Origin: Propionispira arboris
GTDB lineage: Bacteria > Bacillota > Negativicutes > Selenomonadales > Selenomonadaceae
DNA: 64,000 bases
Direction: 5' to 3'
Assembly: GCF_900109225.1 (NCBI RefSeq)
Contig: NZ_FNZK01000009.1
Location: 1-64,000, forward strand
Positions 51,986 to 60,986 of this stretch are shown here, piece after piece. Position numbers and translations under genes: made by a program. A model generated the notes under the pieces. That model worked only from the letters and a program-made list of their open reading frames with translations. It was not told the origin of the DNA and searched no databases. The first letter of the stretch is position 1; every line of letters starts with the position of its first letter.

Positions 51986-53668
51986 ATGGAAAAAACATGG
52001 TGGAAAGAAAGTGTAGTTTATCAGATTTATCCGCGCAGTTTTTATGACAGCAATGGTGACGGCATTGGTGATTTGCGGGGGATTTATGAAAAACTTGATT
52101 ATTTAAAGGATCTAGGGGTTGATGTACTATGGCTGTCACCGGTATATCAGTCACCAAATGATGATAATGGGTATGATGTCAGTGATTATCAGGCGATTAT
52201 GCAAGATTTTGGTACGATGGCGGATTGGGATGTTTTAGCAAAAGGAATTCATGATCGTGGCATGAAGATTGTTATGGATTTAGTGGTAAACCATAGTTCT
52301 GATGAACATAAATGGTTTATTGAATCTGCATCATCCAAAGACAATCCAAAACGTGATTATTATATTTGGCGTTCAGCAAAAAATGGAAGGGAACCAAATA
52401 ATTGGGAGTCATTTTTTGGTGGGTCAGCCTGGCAATATGATTTAAAAACGGATGCTTATTATTTACATTTGTTTTCGAAAAAACAACCGGATTTAAATTG
52501 GGAGAATCCAGCCTTGCGTAAGGAAATTTATGCTATTATGAACTGGTGGCTGGCAAAAGGAGTCGATGGCTTTCGGATGGATGTCATTAATTTCCTCTCA
52601 AAAGTACAATCTTTGCCAGATGCTTCAACTGTAGCTGGCAGAACTTATCAGGCAGGCGGGCAGTTTTTTATCAACGGGCCGAGAATTCATGAATTTTTAC
52701 AGGAAATGCATGCAAACGTATTGACGAATTATGATATTTTAACGGTTGGTGAGATGCCAGGGACGAGTGTTGAAGATGCTATATTATATACAGGCCAAGA
52801 TCGACATGAACTGAACATGATTTTTCAGTTTGAGCATATGGATTTGGATCGTGCCGATGAGGACAAATGGCACTCTAAACCATGGAACTTTTTGGAACTG
52901 AAACGAATTATCAGTAAATGGCAAATCGGGTTGGCAGGTCGAGGCTGGAATAGTTTATATTTGAATAATCATGATACGCCGCGTATGGTCAGTCGCTTTG
53001 GCAATGACAAAATTTATCGGGTGGAGTCGGCGAAAATGCTGGCAACGTTTAATCATATGCTTCAAGGGACACCGTATATCTATCAGGGGGAAGAACTTGG
53101 CATGACCAATGTGAAATTCTCGTCGATTGAGGATTATCGTGATATTGAAATTTTGAATATGTACCAGGAAAAAGTAATAGAATGTGGTGAGGATAAAGAA
53201 GCTGTTATGGAAGCTATTTATCGTAGTGGCCGGGATAATGCGCGGACGCCATTTCAATGGAATCAGGAAGAAAATGCCGGATTTACAAAGGGAAAACCAT
53301 GGATTGGTGTGAATTCGAACTATAAAGAAATCAATGCGGAAGCTGCTAAACGTGATGAGAATTCCATTTATTATTATTATAAGCAATTGATTGAATTGCG
53401 GAAAACACATGAAATTATTGTTTACGGATCGTATCGACTTCTTTTGGAAAATGATGGGAAAATTTACGCGTTTATGCGCGAATTTGGAAAAACAAGATGG
53501 TTGGTTGTTTTAAACTTTTTTGCTCATGCTGTGACTTTCCATTTACCAGAGGATATTTCGTATACGAAAGCTGAATTTGTGATTGGTAATTATAAGGATG
53601 ATATACAAGAAAATATCGATCGGATTTGCTTGAAGCCATATGAAGCCTGTGTGTATAATCTGCTGTAA
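51986..53668 (+). CDS. malL: GH13 alpha-glucosidase, oligo-1,6-glucosidase type
   Basis: ATG 51986 follows GAGGAGCTGG. The 560-residue enzyme opens 'WWKESVVYQIYPRSFYDSNG' and has the GH13 motifs: 'DLVVNHSSDEH', nucleophile Asp199 in 'GVDGFRMDVIN', acid/base Glu256 in 'TVGEMPG', and Asp330 in 'LYLNNHDTPR'. The 'MDVIN' reading is that of oligo-1,6-glucosidases, although trehalose-6-phosphate hydrolases are close relatives. Cytosolic (no signal peptide). It splits alpha-1,6 (or alpha-1,4) ends of short maltosides, likely from imported sugars. It stands alone, with bioY divergent from it. Confidence 0.85.
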   Translation: MEKTWWKESVVYQIYPRSFYDSNGDGIGDLRGIYEKLDYLKDLGVDVLWLSPVYQSPNDDNGYDVSDYQAIMQDFGTMADWDVLAKGIHDRGMKIVMDLVVNHSSDEHKWFIESASSKDNPKRDYYIWRSAKNGREPNNWESFFGGSAWQYDLKTDAYYLHLFSKKQPDLNWENPALRKEIYAIMNWWLAKGVDGFRMDVINFLSKVQSLPDASTVAGRTYQAGGQFFINGPRIHEFLQEMHANVLTNYDILTVGEMPGTSVEDAILYTGQDRHELNMIFQFEHMDLDRADEDKWHSKPWNFLELKRIISKWQIGLAGRGWNSLYLNNHDTPRMVSRFGNDKIYRVESAKMLATFNHMLQGTPYIYQGEELGMTNVKFSSIEDYRDIEILNMYQEKVIECGEDKEAVMEAIYRSGRDNARTPFQWNQEENAGFTKGKPWIGVNSNYKEINAEAAKRDENSIYYYYKQLIELRKTHEIIVYGSYRLLLENDGKIYAFMREFGKTRWLVVLNFFAHAVTFHLPEDISYTKAEFVIGNYKDDIQENIDRICLKPYEACVYNLL

Positions 53669-53832
53669 ATAAAAAATTATTTGCCTGTATTTTCCAAAAT
53701 CAAAGAGAGATCAAAGAAATGAATTGTAAACTATACTATATAAGTTGTATTAAATATTTTATATGGCAGACGAATAAGCTGGATGTCATTTATTTAATGC
53801 GGTATCCATAAAATTTATTATGAGTGGAGATC

Positions 53833-53946
53833 ATGTATATGAAAATTATAGCAATGTTAATGTTTTTTAGCATGCTGCTTACTTTTACAAGTATATCGAG
53901 AAGTATGAAACTGAGTGAAGTGAATGCGGTTATCAAAAAGAAATAA
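53833..53946 (+). CDS. short secreted or membrane peptide
   Basis: ATG 53833 (or 53839) follows GTGGAGA and codes 37 residues with one hydrophobic helix (about 4-19) and a basic tail ending K-K-K. A perfect terminator follows at once, so it is a distinct transcription unit. Function unknown. Confidence 0.4.
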   Translation: MYMKIIAMLMFFSMLLTFTSISRSMKLSEVNAVIKKK

Positions 53947-53958
53947 TTGGATGCATCG

Positions 53959-54012
53959 TTAAAACATCCTATAAAAAGACATGTTTTATGTCTTTTTTAT
54001 AGGATGTTTTTT
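53959..54012 (+). terminator. Rho-independent terminator
   Basis: ACATCCTATAAAAAGACAT pairs with ATGTCTTTTTTATAGGATGT around GTTTT and is followed by TTTTTTTCG. Confidence 0.85.
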
Positions 54013-54081
54013 TTCGAGCATTTTTGCATACGATCTGTTAAAATAAAAAGATATTCTGTAATGCTCATAGCAAAGGAGACA

Positions 54082-55704
54082 ATGCACTTGAAGAAAGTGA
54101 AGTTTTTGGTGAATATATGTATTATTTTCGGTCTATTGTCCTGGGTGGCTTTTTACTCAAATACAATGTGGCCCGAAAAACAGAGTCCGGGAATTTTTCA
54201 AGTTGTCGCGCAAGATGGGACAGATGCAGTGATGCAGGATGATGTACAAAAAACAGCGGATCTATTTAATCAGGTTTTGCAGGCAGATATGAAGGTTACA
54301 TTAAATAGGGACATCAAAATTTTCATCTGTCCAACCAAGGAGCAGTATGCAGCTGTTTTGCAAAAAGAATTTCATATGAAAGAGAAAAATATTGATCGAG
54401 AAGCGCAAGTAACGGGCGGTATGGCAAATGCCGACCTGAAAGTCGTTGCGCTAAATGGTTATTCGAATAATATGCGTTTGTCACAAAATCGCGTAGCTAC
54501 CATGGGACATGAACTATTTCATCAGGTACAGGCACAGTTATCACATGATAAAGGTGATAAAGCTTTGCGCTGGCTGACGGAAGGTACGGCTGATTATATG
54601 GGTGCTCGTATGGCTGAGAAAAGTGGCTATTTACCGATGCGGCAATTTCCGGTCGAGCGCATCAATGCTTTGCGCAGTAAAAGCGACCAGCTAGATCCAG
54701 GCGAGGTGTTTCATGCGAATAAGGATCAATGGGTAAAACTTATGGAAAAGGACGAATCATCCTATCGTATCGCGGATTTGATGGTGTTTTATCTGCTTGC
54801 CTCTGTACCAGATAATCAAAAATATGAATTAATTGCTGCATATTTTAGGGAAGTAGGTCAACTGGGAAATGGTGAAAAAGCATTTGAAAAAGTTTTTCAA
54901 AAAAAGCCGGATGTATTTTTAAGTGATTTTGAAGCATGGTTTTCCAATCAGCTGTCTGAGCCTACCACGCTGCAAATTGTTCGACAAGATGGTGTATCGG
55001 CTGCTTATTATGAGGATGTTGAAAATAGTGTTGTGCTAGCACGGCAGTTTTTAAAAAATCAGTGGGGTGGTGATCTGCGTGCTTCCCAAAAAATCATCCT
55101 TACAAATGAAGCAGAATATCAAAAGACGCTGCAACGTGAATTGGGTCTGAGCCCGGCAGAGGCTGAAAAACGGGCCGGCAAAAGCCTTTATTATAATTAT
55201 GGGCATACCGTTGTTTTAAATATGACGAGTTTATCTCATAAAGAGCAGCGTGTTTTTGTGCCAGCTATGATCTTGATTAGTTATTTTCAAGAACAAATCG
55301 CAGCACAAGAACAGTTAGCAAAGCTGACCTGGTTTAGTAATGGAAGTATCTATGTTACAGCGGCTTACACCGTTGAGTCAGCAGGTCTGGCCAATTTGAA
55401 TATGTATAAAAAAACATGGTTTCGCCTATTGGCAAAAGCAGATACAAGACCAAGTTTGCTAGAATTGGAAACGGCTGATGGCTGGGAAAATGCCGTGAAA
55501 ACCTATGGCGAAGGTACGGTTGATGAAGTCGCTGAATTGGCCGCTTGTTACTTAGTGGATACGTATGGTGTGGCTTCAATTCATAATTGGACACAACAGG
55601 TTCAAGCTACAGGTGATGCTGAAAAAGCTTTTACTGAAGTATATGGTATGACACCGACAGAATTTGATGTTGTGTTTGAGGCATATTTAGCGAAACATTT
55701 ATAA
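54082..55704 (+). CDS. exported gluzincin-type zinc-peptidase protein with a second, inactive domain
   Basis: ATG 54082 (or TTG 54088) follows CAAAGGAG; earlier codons belong to the terminator upstream. The 540-residue protein has an N-terminal signal-anchor (about 7-25). Domain 1 (to about 300) is a peptidase-MA-type zinc domain with His143-Glu144 and His147 in 'GHELFHQVQ' and the glutamate ligand Glu167 in 'LTEGTADYMG'. Domain 2 (about 305-540) repeats the layout ('IVRQDGVSAAYYEDVEN' against 'VVAQDGTDAVMQDDVQK') but has 'FVPAMILISYFQEQIAAQ' where HExxH should be, so it cannot bind zinc. It would act outside the inner membrane. Confidence 0.78.
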   Translation: MHLKKVKFLVNICIIFGLLSWVAFYSNTMWPEKQSPGIFQVVAQDGTDAVMQDDVQKTADLFNQVLQADMKVTLNRDIKIFICPTKEQYAAVLQKEFHMKEKNIDREAQVTGGMANADLKVVALNGYSNNMRLSQNRVATMGHELFHQVQAQLSHDKGDKALRWLTEGTADYMGARMAEKSGYLPMRQFPVERINALRSKSDQLDPGEVFHANKDQWVKLMEKDESSYRIADLMVFYLLASVPDNQKYELIAAYFREVGQLGNGEKAFEKVFQKKPDVFLSDFEAWFSNQLSEPTTLQIVRQDGVSAAYYEDVENSVVLARQFLKNQWGGDLRASQKIILTNEAEYQKTLQRELGLSPAEAEKRAGKSLYYNYGHTVVLNMTSLSHKEQRVFVPAMILISYFQEQIAAQEQLAKLTWFSNGSIYVTAAYTVESAGLANLNMYKKTWFRLLAKADTRPSLLELETADGWENAVKTYGEGTVDEVAELAACYLVDTYGVASIHNWTQQVQATGDAEKAFTEVYGMTPTEFDVVFEAYLAKHL

Positions 55705-55818
55705 AGGAACAAGTAAGAGGAGCCGGTTTATTTTCTTTTGTGTGACCGTACTGGTATTATGGGGACAAACCCTATATAATAGAATATATATAATCATAGG
55801 AAAAAGTGAGGGTAATGT

Positions 55819-56607
55819 ATGAAAAAAGCGGTTTTCTTTGATGTGGATGGCACATTGATTGATATAAGCAAAGGCATGATGACGATGAGCGCTAAAACAA
55901 AAAAAACCATTCGTCAACTGCAGGATGCGGGGCATTATACTTTTATTGCTTCAGGCAGACCATTTGCTTTTTTAGATAAAGAAATCACTGAATTTGGCTT
56001 TGATGGATATGTATTGATGAATGGTGCAGCCGTTATCATGGGAGATCAGGTGCTTTATAAAAAACCACTGGATAAAGCTTATGTAGCAAGCACTTGTAAA
56101 AAGTGTGATGACCATCAAGTGGAATATATATTGCAAGGGACGAAACATGTTTATTTAAAGCCGGAATTCAAACAGCTTGACGATTTTTATGAAGATATTG
56201 AAATAGCAAAAAATCGGTTTGTGTATGATTTTGATGCGAGAAATTTAGATGTTTATAAAATGGAATTTATTTCGAAGAATGAAGACGGATTGGATGTCTG
56301 TATGTCGTTTGTGAATGATAAAATGGAATTCATGACCGATCCACGTCATAAGCTGAACTTTGAACTTTATGCGAAAGCACAAACAAAAGCGACAGGCATT
56401 CAGCGGGCTTTGCAGGCTTTGGATATTCCGCTGGAAAACAGTTATGCCTTTGGCGATGGTAAAAATGACAAGGAAATGCTGGCGGCTGTAGGGTACGGCT
56501 TTGCTATGGATAATGCAGATGCTTCACTGAAAAAAATTGCGGATTATACAGTGGCTTCTGTACATCATGATGGTGTGGCGCAAGGTATCTTAGAATATAT
56601 ACTCTAA
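55819..56607 (+). CDS. Cof-type HAD-superfamily phosphatase
   Basis: ATG 55819 follows GTGAGGGTA, with TATATAAT about 40 bases earlier as promoter. The 262-residue protein has the nucleophile motif FFDVDGTLID (Asp8 and Asp10), 'FIASGRPFAF' (motif 2), and 'AFGDGKNDKEMLAAVG' followed by 'AMDNADASLKKIADY' (motifs 3 and 4), the C2B-cap (Cof) arrangement. Such enzymes remove phosphate from sugar phosphates, flavin precursors or similar cofactors. No substrate is indicated; it is cytosolic and monocistronic. Confidence 0.88.
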   Translation: MKKAVFFDVDGTLIDISKGMMTMSAKTKKTIRQLQDAGHYTFIASGRPFAFLDKEITEFGFDGYVLMNGAAVIMGDQVLYKKPLDKAYVASTCKKCDDHQVEYILQGTKHVYLKPEFKQLDDFYEDIEIAKNRFVYDFDARNLDVYKMEFISKNEDGLDVCMSFVNDKMEFMTDPRHKLNFELYAKAQTKATGIQRALQALDIPLENSYAFGDGKNDKEMLAAVGYGFAMDNADASLKKIADYTVASVHHDGVAQGILEYIL

Positions 56608-56623
56608 AAAATATTGATTCAGC

Positions 56624-56658
56624 AGGCGGTGAAAATGAATTTTTTGCCGCTTTTTTTA
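56624..56658 (+). terminator. terminator after the HAD gene
   Basis: GGCGGTGAAAA and TTTTTTGCCGC form a stem, followed by TTTTTTT. Confidence 0.7.
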
Positions 56659-56681
56659 ATGCGTTTATTTGGTCTGTAATC

Positions 56682-56709
56682 TTTACAATAAGATAACAAA
56701 ATCATAACC
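56682..56709 (+). promoter_or_regulatory. Pho-box-like triple direct repeat
   Basis: TTTACA, ATAACA and ATAACC recur at exactly 11-base spacing, the layout of PhoP/PhoB binding sites, 80 bases before a phosphatase gene. Phosphate-starvation control is therefore likely. Confidence 0.45.
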
Positions 56710-56789
56710 ATTTCTAGTACGTAACAGCGTATGATAAAAACTAGTACCATCGTAGTCCAGTTTAAATATAATTGGAGGGAAATGGAAAT

Positions 56790-58292
56790 ATGAAAACAAA
56801 AAAAAGGATTTTGACAGCGGCCATTTTTGCGGCGATCAGTTTGGGAACTTTGACTAGTTTTGCAGCTACGGAACATTGGAATGATGCTTCATTAACGCCA
56901 CAAGCTGTGACAAAAACACAAGTGTCTGCAGATACGGATTGGCAAGCTTGGAAAGCTGCCTGGGATGATACAAAAACAAATCATGAGCAGGTTTCACTGT
57001 CTCCTGGGAGTGATGCGAGCCAGTTGAATTTTGCCTGGTATTCAAAAATGGATGGGGCGCAGGTTCGTGTGGCGAAAGATGTTTCGATGAAGAATGCAAA
57101 AGAATTTTCAGGAACATCCGAGACTGGGTCTGTTGTAGAAGGCATTCAATATTATGCGAATAAAGTTGTTGCTGACGGATTTAAGGCGAATCAGACTTAC
57201 TGGTATCAAGTGAAGATTGATGGAACTTGGCAGAAACCGCAAGAGTATAAAACCAAAAGCTTGTCAGATTTTTCTTTTTTGTTTGTCGGTGATCCACAGA
57301 TCGGTGCTTCGGCAGGGCAGGTTCCTGTAGGCGGTGACCAAAAACAAAATTCGGAGTTAGCCGCACGAAATGATGCTTATAACTGGAATAAAACATTAAA
57401 TGCAGCGCTTACGCAGCATCCTGAAATCAGCTTTATGATTTCGGCGGGTGATCAAATAAATGAAGTGGCAAAAAATAATACACCGGATGAGATCAAGCAG
57501 CAAGAATATCAATATTCAGGATACTTATCAGCTGCGGCACTTCGTTCTTTACCGGTTTCCACAACGATTGGTAATCATGATTCTTTGACAAGAGGGTATC
57601 AGAACCATTTTAATACACCGAACCCTTTTAAAGAAGAACAGAGTCCAACTGCAGCTGGACATGGCTATTATTATAGTTACGGCAATGCCTTGTTCATTGT
57701 CCTTAATACAAACAATTATAATGCAGCCGACCATAAAGCTCTTATTGAAAAGGCTGTTGCCGCTAATCCAAAGGCTAAATGGCGTATTGTGATGATTCAT
57801 CAGGATATTTATGGTTCAGGACTGGATCATTCAGATTCAGATGGAATCATTCTTCGTACACAGCTTACCCCGATATTTGATGCAAATCATATTGATGCTG
57901 TTTTGCAGGGGCATGATCATACCTATGCAAGAACGTATCAGTTAACGGGGGACAGCAAACAACATCAGGTCTTTGATAAGACGGTAGATCTAAAAAATGA
58001 GCAGACACGGGCGGATTTTTTAACACAAAATAATTGCTATAATATTGCTGATATGCGTCAGGGAAAAGTTACGAATCCGAAGGGTGTTTTCTATATGACA
58101 GCCAACTCTGCTACGGGATCGAAATATTATGAGTTATTGCCAATCCAGCAGGATTATATCGCAGCTCGTAATCAGAGCTGGCGTCCAACGTATTCGGTGG
58201 TCAATATTACAGCAGATACATTCGCTATTACAACGTATGATGTAGGAACAGGTAAGGCAATTGATGATACGTACAGTATCGTAAAAAAATAA
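56790..58292 (+). CDS. exported purple-acid-phosphatase-like metallophosphoesterase
   Basis: ATG 56790 follows TTGGAGGGAAA; the codons from 56772 read through that site. The 500-residue protein has a signal peptide (cleavage near S-F-A-A about residue 28), an N-terminal fibronectin-like domain as in purple acid phosphatases, and the dimetal phosphoesterase core. The core motifs are Asp168 in 'FVGDPQIG', 'ISAGDQINE', Asn262-His263-Asp264 in 'TIGNHDS', 'MIHQDIYG', and 'LQGHDHTYART'. It would release phosphate from organic esters in the periplasm or outside. The upstream Pho-box-like repeats agree. Confidence 0.88.
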   Translation: MKTKKRILTAAIFAAISLGTLTSFAATEHWNDASLTPQAVTKTQVSADTDWQAWKAAWDDTKTNHEQVSLSPGSDASQLNFAWYSKMDGAQVRVAKDVSMKNAKEFSGTSETGSVVEGIQYYANKVVADGFKANQTYWYQVKIDGTWQKPQEYKTKSLSDFSFLFVGDPQIGASAGQVPVGGDQKQNSELAARNDAYNWNKTLNAALTQHPEISFMISAGDQINEVAKNNTPDEIKQQEYQYSGYLSAAALRSLPVSTTIGNHDSLTRGYQNHFNTPNPFKEEQSPTAAGHGYYYSYGNALFIVLNTNNYNAADHKALIEKAVAANPKAKWRIVMIHQDIYGSGLDHSDSDGIILRTQLTPIFDANHIDAVLQGHDHTYARTYQLTGDSKQHQVFDKTVDLKNEQTRADFLTQNNCYNIADMRQGKVTNPKGVFYMTANSATGSKYYELLPIQQDYIAARNQSWRPTYSVVNITADTFAITTYDVGTGKAIDDTYSIVKK

Positions 58293-58314
58293 AAAATATT
58301 ATTTTCAGTAGGAG

Positions 58315-58356
58315 AAGCTGCGGTAAAGTGATGAAACTTTATCGCAGCTTTTTGGA
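58315..58356 (+). terminator. terminator after the phosphatase gene
   Basis: AAGCTGCGGTAAAGT and ACTTTATCGCAGCTT form a stem with one G-T pair, followed by TTTGG. Confidence 0.75.
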
Positions 58357-58382
58357 AATTCAGGAGATAGGATCGATGGTAG

Positions 58383-59522
58383 ATGAGATTTAATAGATTA
58401 AAGCATAAACGTATTTATGTATGGCTGGGAACGATGGCTATATTGGTTGGCTTGGCAACTTTTTTATATATTTTTCAGCAAGTGGAAAAACCGGTTTTGG
58501 TGAATACGGGCGGACGAACTTTTGAAAATGCGACGGTACTGGATATACTGGAAGATAATATGCAGGAAAACGGCATGCGGATCGGGGACCAGAAAGTACG
58601 GCTTCAGATTGATAGCGGTGTGCTATCGGGGAAAACGGTTGAAGCGACAAGTGCAAATGGATTTTTGTTTGGTGCAGCCTGCGTTGTAGGCGAGAAAGTC
58701 GTTGCCATCGTCAGTTTAGCCGGAGATAGTCAAATGGTTACTGTTTATAGTGTAAACCGTGCTTTGCCAATTTATGCTTTTATTGGTTTTTTCCTTTTGT
58801 CACTTTGTGTGATCGGTGGTAAGAAGGGGATGAAGTCAGCGGGGGCTTTGATTTTCACGATGGTTTGTATCGTATATCTGTTTTTACCAATGCTGGTTCG
58901 CGGTATTTCTCCGTTCTTGGCAGCCAGTATAACTGCTGTGGTTACAGTAACTGTGAGTCTGAGCTTGATTGGCGGTTTTAATCGTAAGACGCTAGCGGCA
59001 ATCCTTGGTACATTTTTTGGTGTTGTCATTGCCGGAACCTCAGCCGCTGTTTTTGGTTATTTTGCCAGTATTTCAGGCTATAATGTTTCTAATATTGAAG
59101 CATTGCTTTTTGTGGGGCAAAATACGAAAATCGATATTGGTGGATTGTTGTTTGCGGGTGTCTTAATTGCGACATTGGGGGCGGTAATGGATATAGCTAT
59201 GGATATTGCGGCAGCGGTCAGTGAAGTACATGATAAGACACCTCAGCTTACCAGACGGCAGCTTTTTGAAAGCGGTATGAATGTAGGGCGTGACATCATG
59301 GGAACGATGGCGACCACCTTGATTTTGGCATTTACGGGAAGTTCATTAGGTATTCTAGTCCTGAATTATGTTTATGATCTACCATATCGACAGGTCATAA
59401 ATTCAAATTCGATGGGCATTGAAATTATGCAGGGGATTTCCGGCAGTCTGGGCGTTGTTTTCACTGTACCGATGGTGGCTGTGATGGCTGCACTTTTATT
59501 GAAAAAAGCCAGTGCAGAATAA
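58383..59522 (+). CDS. YibE/F-family membrane protein
   Basis: ATG 58383 follows GGAGATAGGATCG at a rather long distance. The 379-residue protein has one N-terminal helix (about 12-30), an outside domain of roughly 100 residues with beta segments ('NATVLDIL', 'VRLQIDSGVLSGKTVEA'), and then seven or eight helices. It contains 'GALIFTMVCIVYLFLPMLVRGISP' and 'AVMDIAMDIAAAVSEVHD', the hallmark of YibE/F. The family's function is unknown; transport is presumed. Followed by a terminator, so monocistronic. Confidence 0.85.
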   Translation: MRFNRLKHKRIYVWLGTMAILVGLATFLYIFQQVEKPVLVNTGGRTFENATVLDILEDNMQENGMRIGDQKVRLQIDSGVLSGKTVEATSANGFLFGAACVVGEKVVAIVSLAGDSQMVTVYSVNRALPIYAFIGFFLLSLCVIGGKKGMKSAGALIFTMVCIVYLFLPMLVRGISPFLAASITAVVTVTVSLSLIGGFNRKTLAAILGTFFGVVIAGTSAAVFGYFASISGYNVSNIEALLFVGQNTKIDIGGLLFAGVLIATLGAVMDIAMDIAAAVSEVHDKTPQLTRRQLFESGMNVGRDIMGTMATTLILAFTGSSLGILVLNYVYDLPYRQVINSNSMGIEIMQGISGSLGVVFTVPMVAVMAALLLKKASAE

Positions 59523-59529
59523 AGAAAAA

Positions 59530-59582
59530 TAAAAGTCAATTGTAAACCATTTTAAAAAAACGGTTTACAATTGACTTTTACA
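59530..59582 (+). terminator. terminator after the YibE/F gene
   Basis: AAAAGTCAATTGTAAACC is exactly complementary to GGTTTACAATTGACTTTT; ACAATTTTTTC follows. Confidence 0.8.
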
Positions 59583-59662
59583 ATTTTTTCTTTTATAATT
59601 CAGATTGGTAGACTCAAGGTTGCTAATTTCGTAAGGGCGATCATGGCGCTAATTAGCGTATC

Positions 59663-59715
59663 TATAATTATAAGATATTGGTCAACCTTATTTAAAAATA
59701 AGGTTGACCAATATG
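59663..59715 (+). promoter_or_regulatory. BirA-type operator and -10 of the bioW operon
   Basis: TATTGGTCAACC and GGTTGACCAATA are the ends of a perfect 38-bp inverted repeat (59676-59713), with GTCAACC and GGTTGAC half-sites 14 bases apart, just after a TATAAT at 59663-59668. The half-sites match the bioY operator at 51815. Biotin-loaded BirA should repress here. Confidence 0.82.
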
Positions 59716-59728
59716 GGGGGATGTTTTT

Positions 59729-60214
59729 ATGAATCTAAGAAATATGACTACCACTGCGTTACTTGCGGCACTTATTGCAATTTCAGGTTCGTTCAAAATC
59801 CCAGGGTTTATTCCTGGAACTGAATTTCAACTATCGGCGCCTTTAGCTGTAGCGATTTGTGCAGTTTATGGGTTTCAACGGTATTTTATTGCGGGTGTTA
59901 TAGCTAGTACGCTTGTTCTTCTGTTGGGGACACAAACTGTTTTAAATGTGGCAATTGCATTATTGTTTCGGGTTGTTATTGGAATCGTTTTTTATTTGGG
60001 GGGGACATCGTTGTTTGTTATTGTTATTGCGGGCCCGATCGCTTCCTTTATCGCTCGTTTAGCTTTTATAGGAATTATAGGGCAGGCAGGCTGGATTGTT
60101 ATTTTTGCAGCCATTCCTGGCATGATTTATACAGCTTTGGCAGCTTGGCCGCTTACGTTGGTATTACGTCGAGTTAGACAAACCGCAGAAAGGATGCTTA
60201 CAAATGTTGTATAG
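59729..60214 (+). CDS. ECF S-component-like membrane protein of the biotin operon
   Basis: ATG 59729 follows GGGGGGATG in the operator region. The 161-residue protein has five or six helices. Its start ('MTTTALLAALIAISGSFKIP' and 'PGTEFQLSAPLAVAICAVYG') resembles S components of ECF vitamin transporters such as BioY or ThiW relatives, but it is not BioY. As first gene before bioW and bioF, under a BirA operator, it may bring in pimelate or another biotin precursor for BioW; this is inference. Its end overlaps the bioW start by 11 bases. Confidence 0.6.
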   Translation: MNLRNMTTTALLAALIAISGSFKIPGFIPGTEFQLSAPLAVAICAVYGFQRYFIAGVIASTLVLLLGTQTVLNVAIALLFRVVIGIVFYLGGTSLFVIVIAGPIASFIARLAFIGIIGQAGWIVIFAAIPGMIYTALAAWPLTLVLRRVRQTAERMLTNVV

Positions 60215-60986
60215 CGTTAAAATGCGTTCAGCGAAAGGTGGAGCACATGAATTGGGTGGAAAGCATATTTCTGGTGCGGAACGTATTGTAAATCAAGAAG
60301 AAATTGAAAGAAGTGTCCAAGCCATGATCGAAAGAGCATTTCAACATGAGCGTGGCTGCGCTGATTTTATTAATTTAAAAATTGAACAAATTGTACCGCA
60401 GAATATTGTTTATATTAGGCAGCTGGCAATTTCCACGCTTGCAGCGGATACGATGTTATCAGGGCGTAATGCTGCAGTGGAAAAACTTATAAATTCGGGG
60501 GTAACGAAAGCGGCAGCGCTATCGGGGATAGAACAATTAGCTGGACTCAGTGAAAGTATGCATGGAGCGATGCTGTTATCTTCAACGACCGGGCAACGGC
60601 TGGATGCAGCGGCACAACGAGGAATTCGAGTCAGTAATATGGATGTTGCAGATTTGCCTGCCTATAGAATGGTGCTTAGAAATTGTGGCTTGCTGGATAT
60701 GCATGTTCGTGAGGCTGTAGTTTTGGCTTCTAAAGTTCAATCTGCAGCAGGTGTCATAGCTGAACTTTGCTGGTCGGACGATCTGACCTATACAACAGGC
60801 TATGTAGCCAATAAATCGGGGTATTATAGAATACCACATTTAAAATTGTTGAATAGTCCAAATGGCGGACGGGCATTTTTTATTAAACCCGATACGAACA
60901 TCGAAGTATTGGTTTCTTATTTGGAAAATACACCTGTTTTAATCAGACCACAAGAGAAAGTGGGCTGTAATCTATGCAAAAATTAA
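60204..60986 (+). CDS. bioW: 6-carboxyhexanoate-CoA ligase (pimeloyl-CoA synthetase)
   Basis: ATG 60204 lies inside the end of the previous gene, after GAAAGGATG. The 260-residue protein has BioW landmarks: 'MLYSVKMRSAKGG', then 'GGKHISGAERIV' near residue 18, and 'DFINLKIEQI' near 50. It continues with 'GRNAAVEKLINSG' near 88, 'GAMLLSSTTGQRLD' near 118, 'RGIRVSNMDV' near 138, and 'PNGGRAFFI' near 230. It activates pimelate with ATP and CoA (EC 6.2.1.14), the entry step of biotin synthesis in Bacillus-type pathways. It overlaps bioF by 13 bases. Only these first two enzymes are present; bioA, D and B must be elsewhere. Confidence 0.92.
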   Translation: MLYSVKMRSAKGGAHELGGKHISGAERIVNQEEIERSVQAMIERAFQHERGCADFINLKIEQIVPQNIVYIRQLAISTLAADTMLSGRNAAVEKLINSGVTKAAALSGIEQLAGLSESMHGAMLLSSTTGQRLDAAAQRGIRVSNMDVADLPAYRMVLRNCGLLDMHVREAVVLASKVQSAAGVIAELCWSDDLTYTTGYVANKSGYYRIPHLKLLNSPNGGRAFFIKPDTNIEVLVSYLENTPVLIRPQEKVGCNLCKN

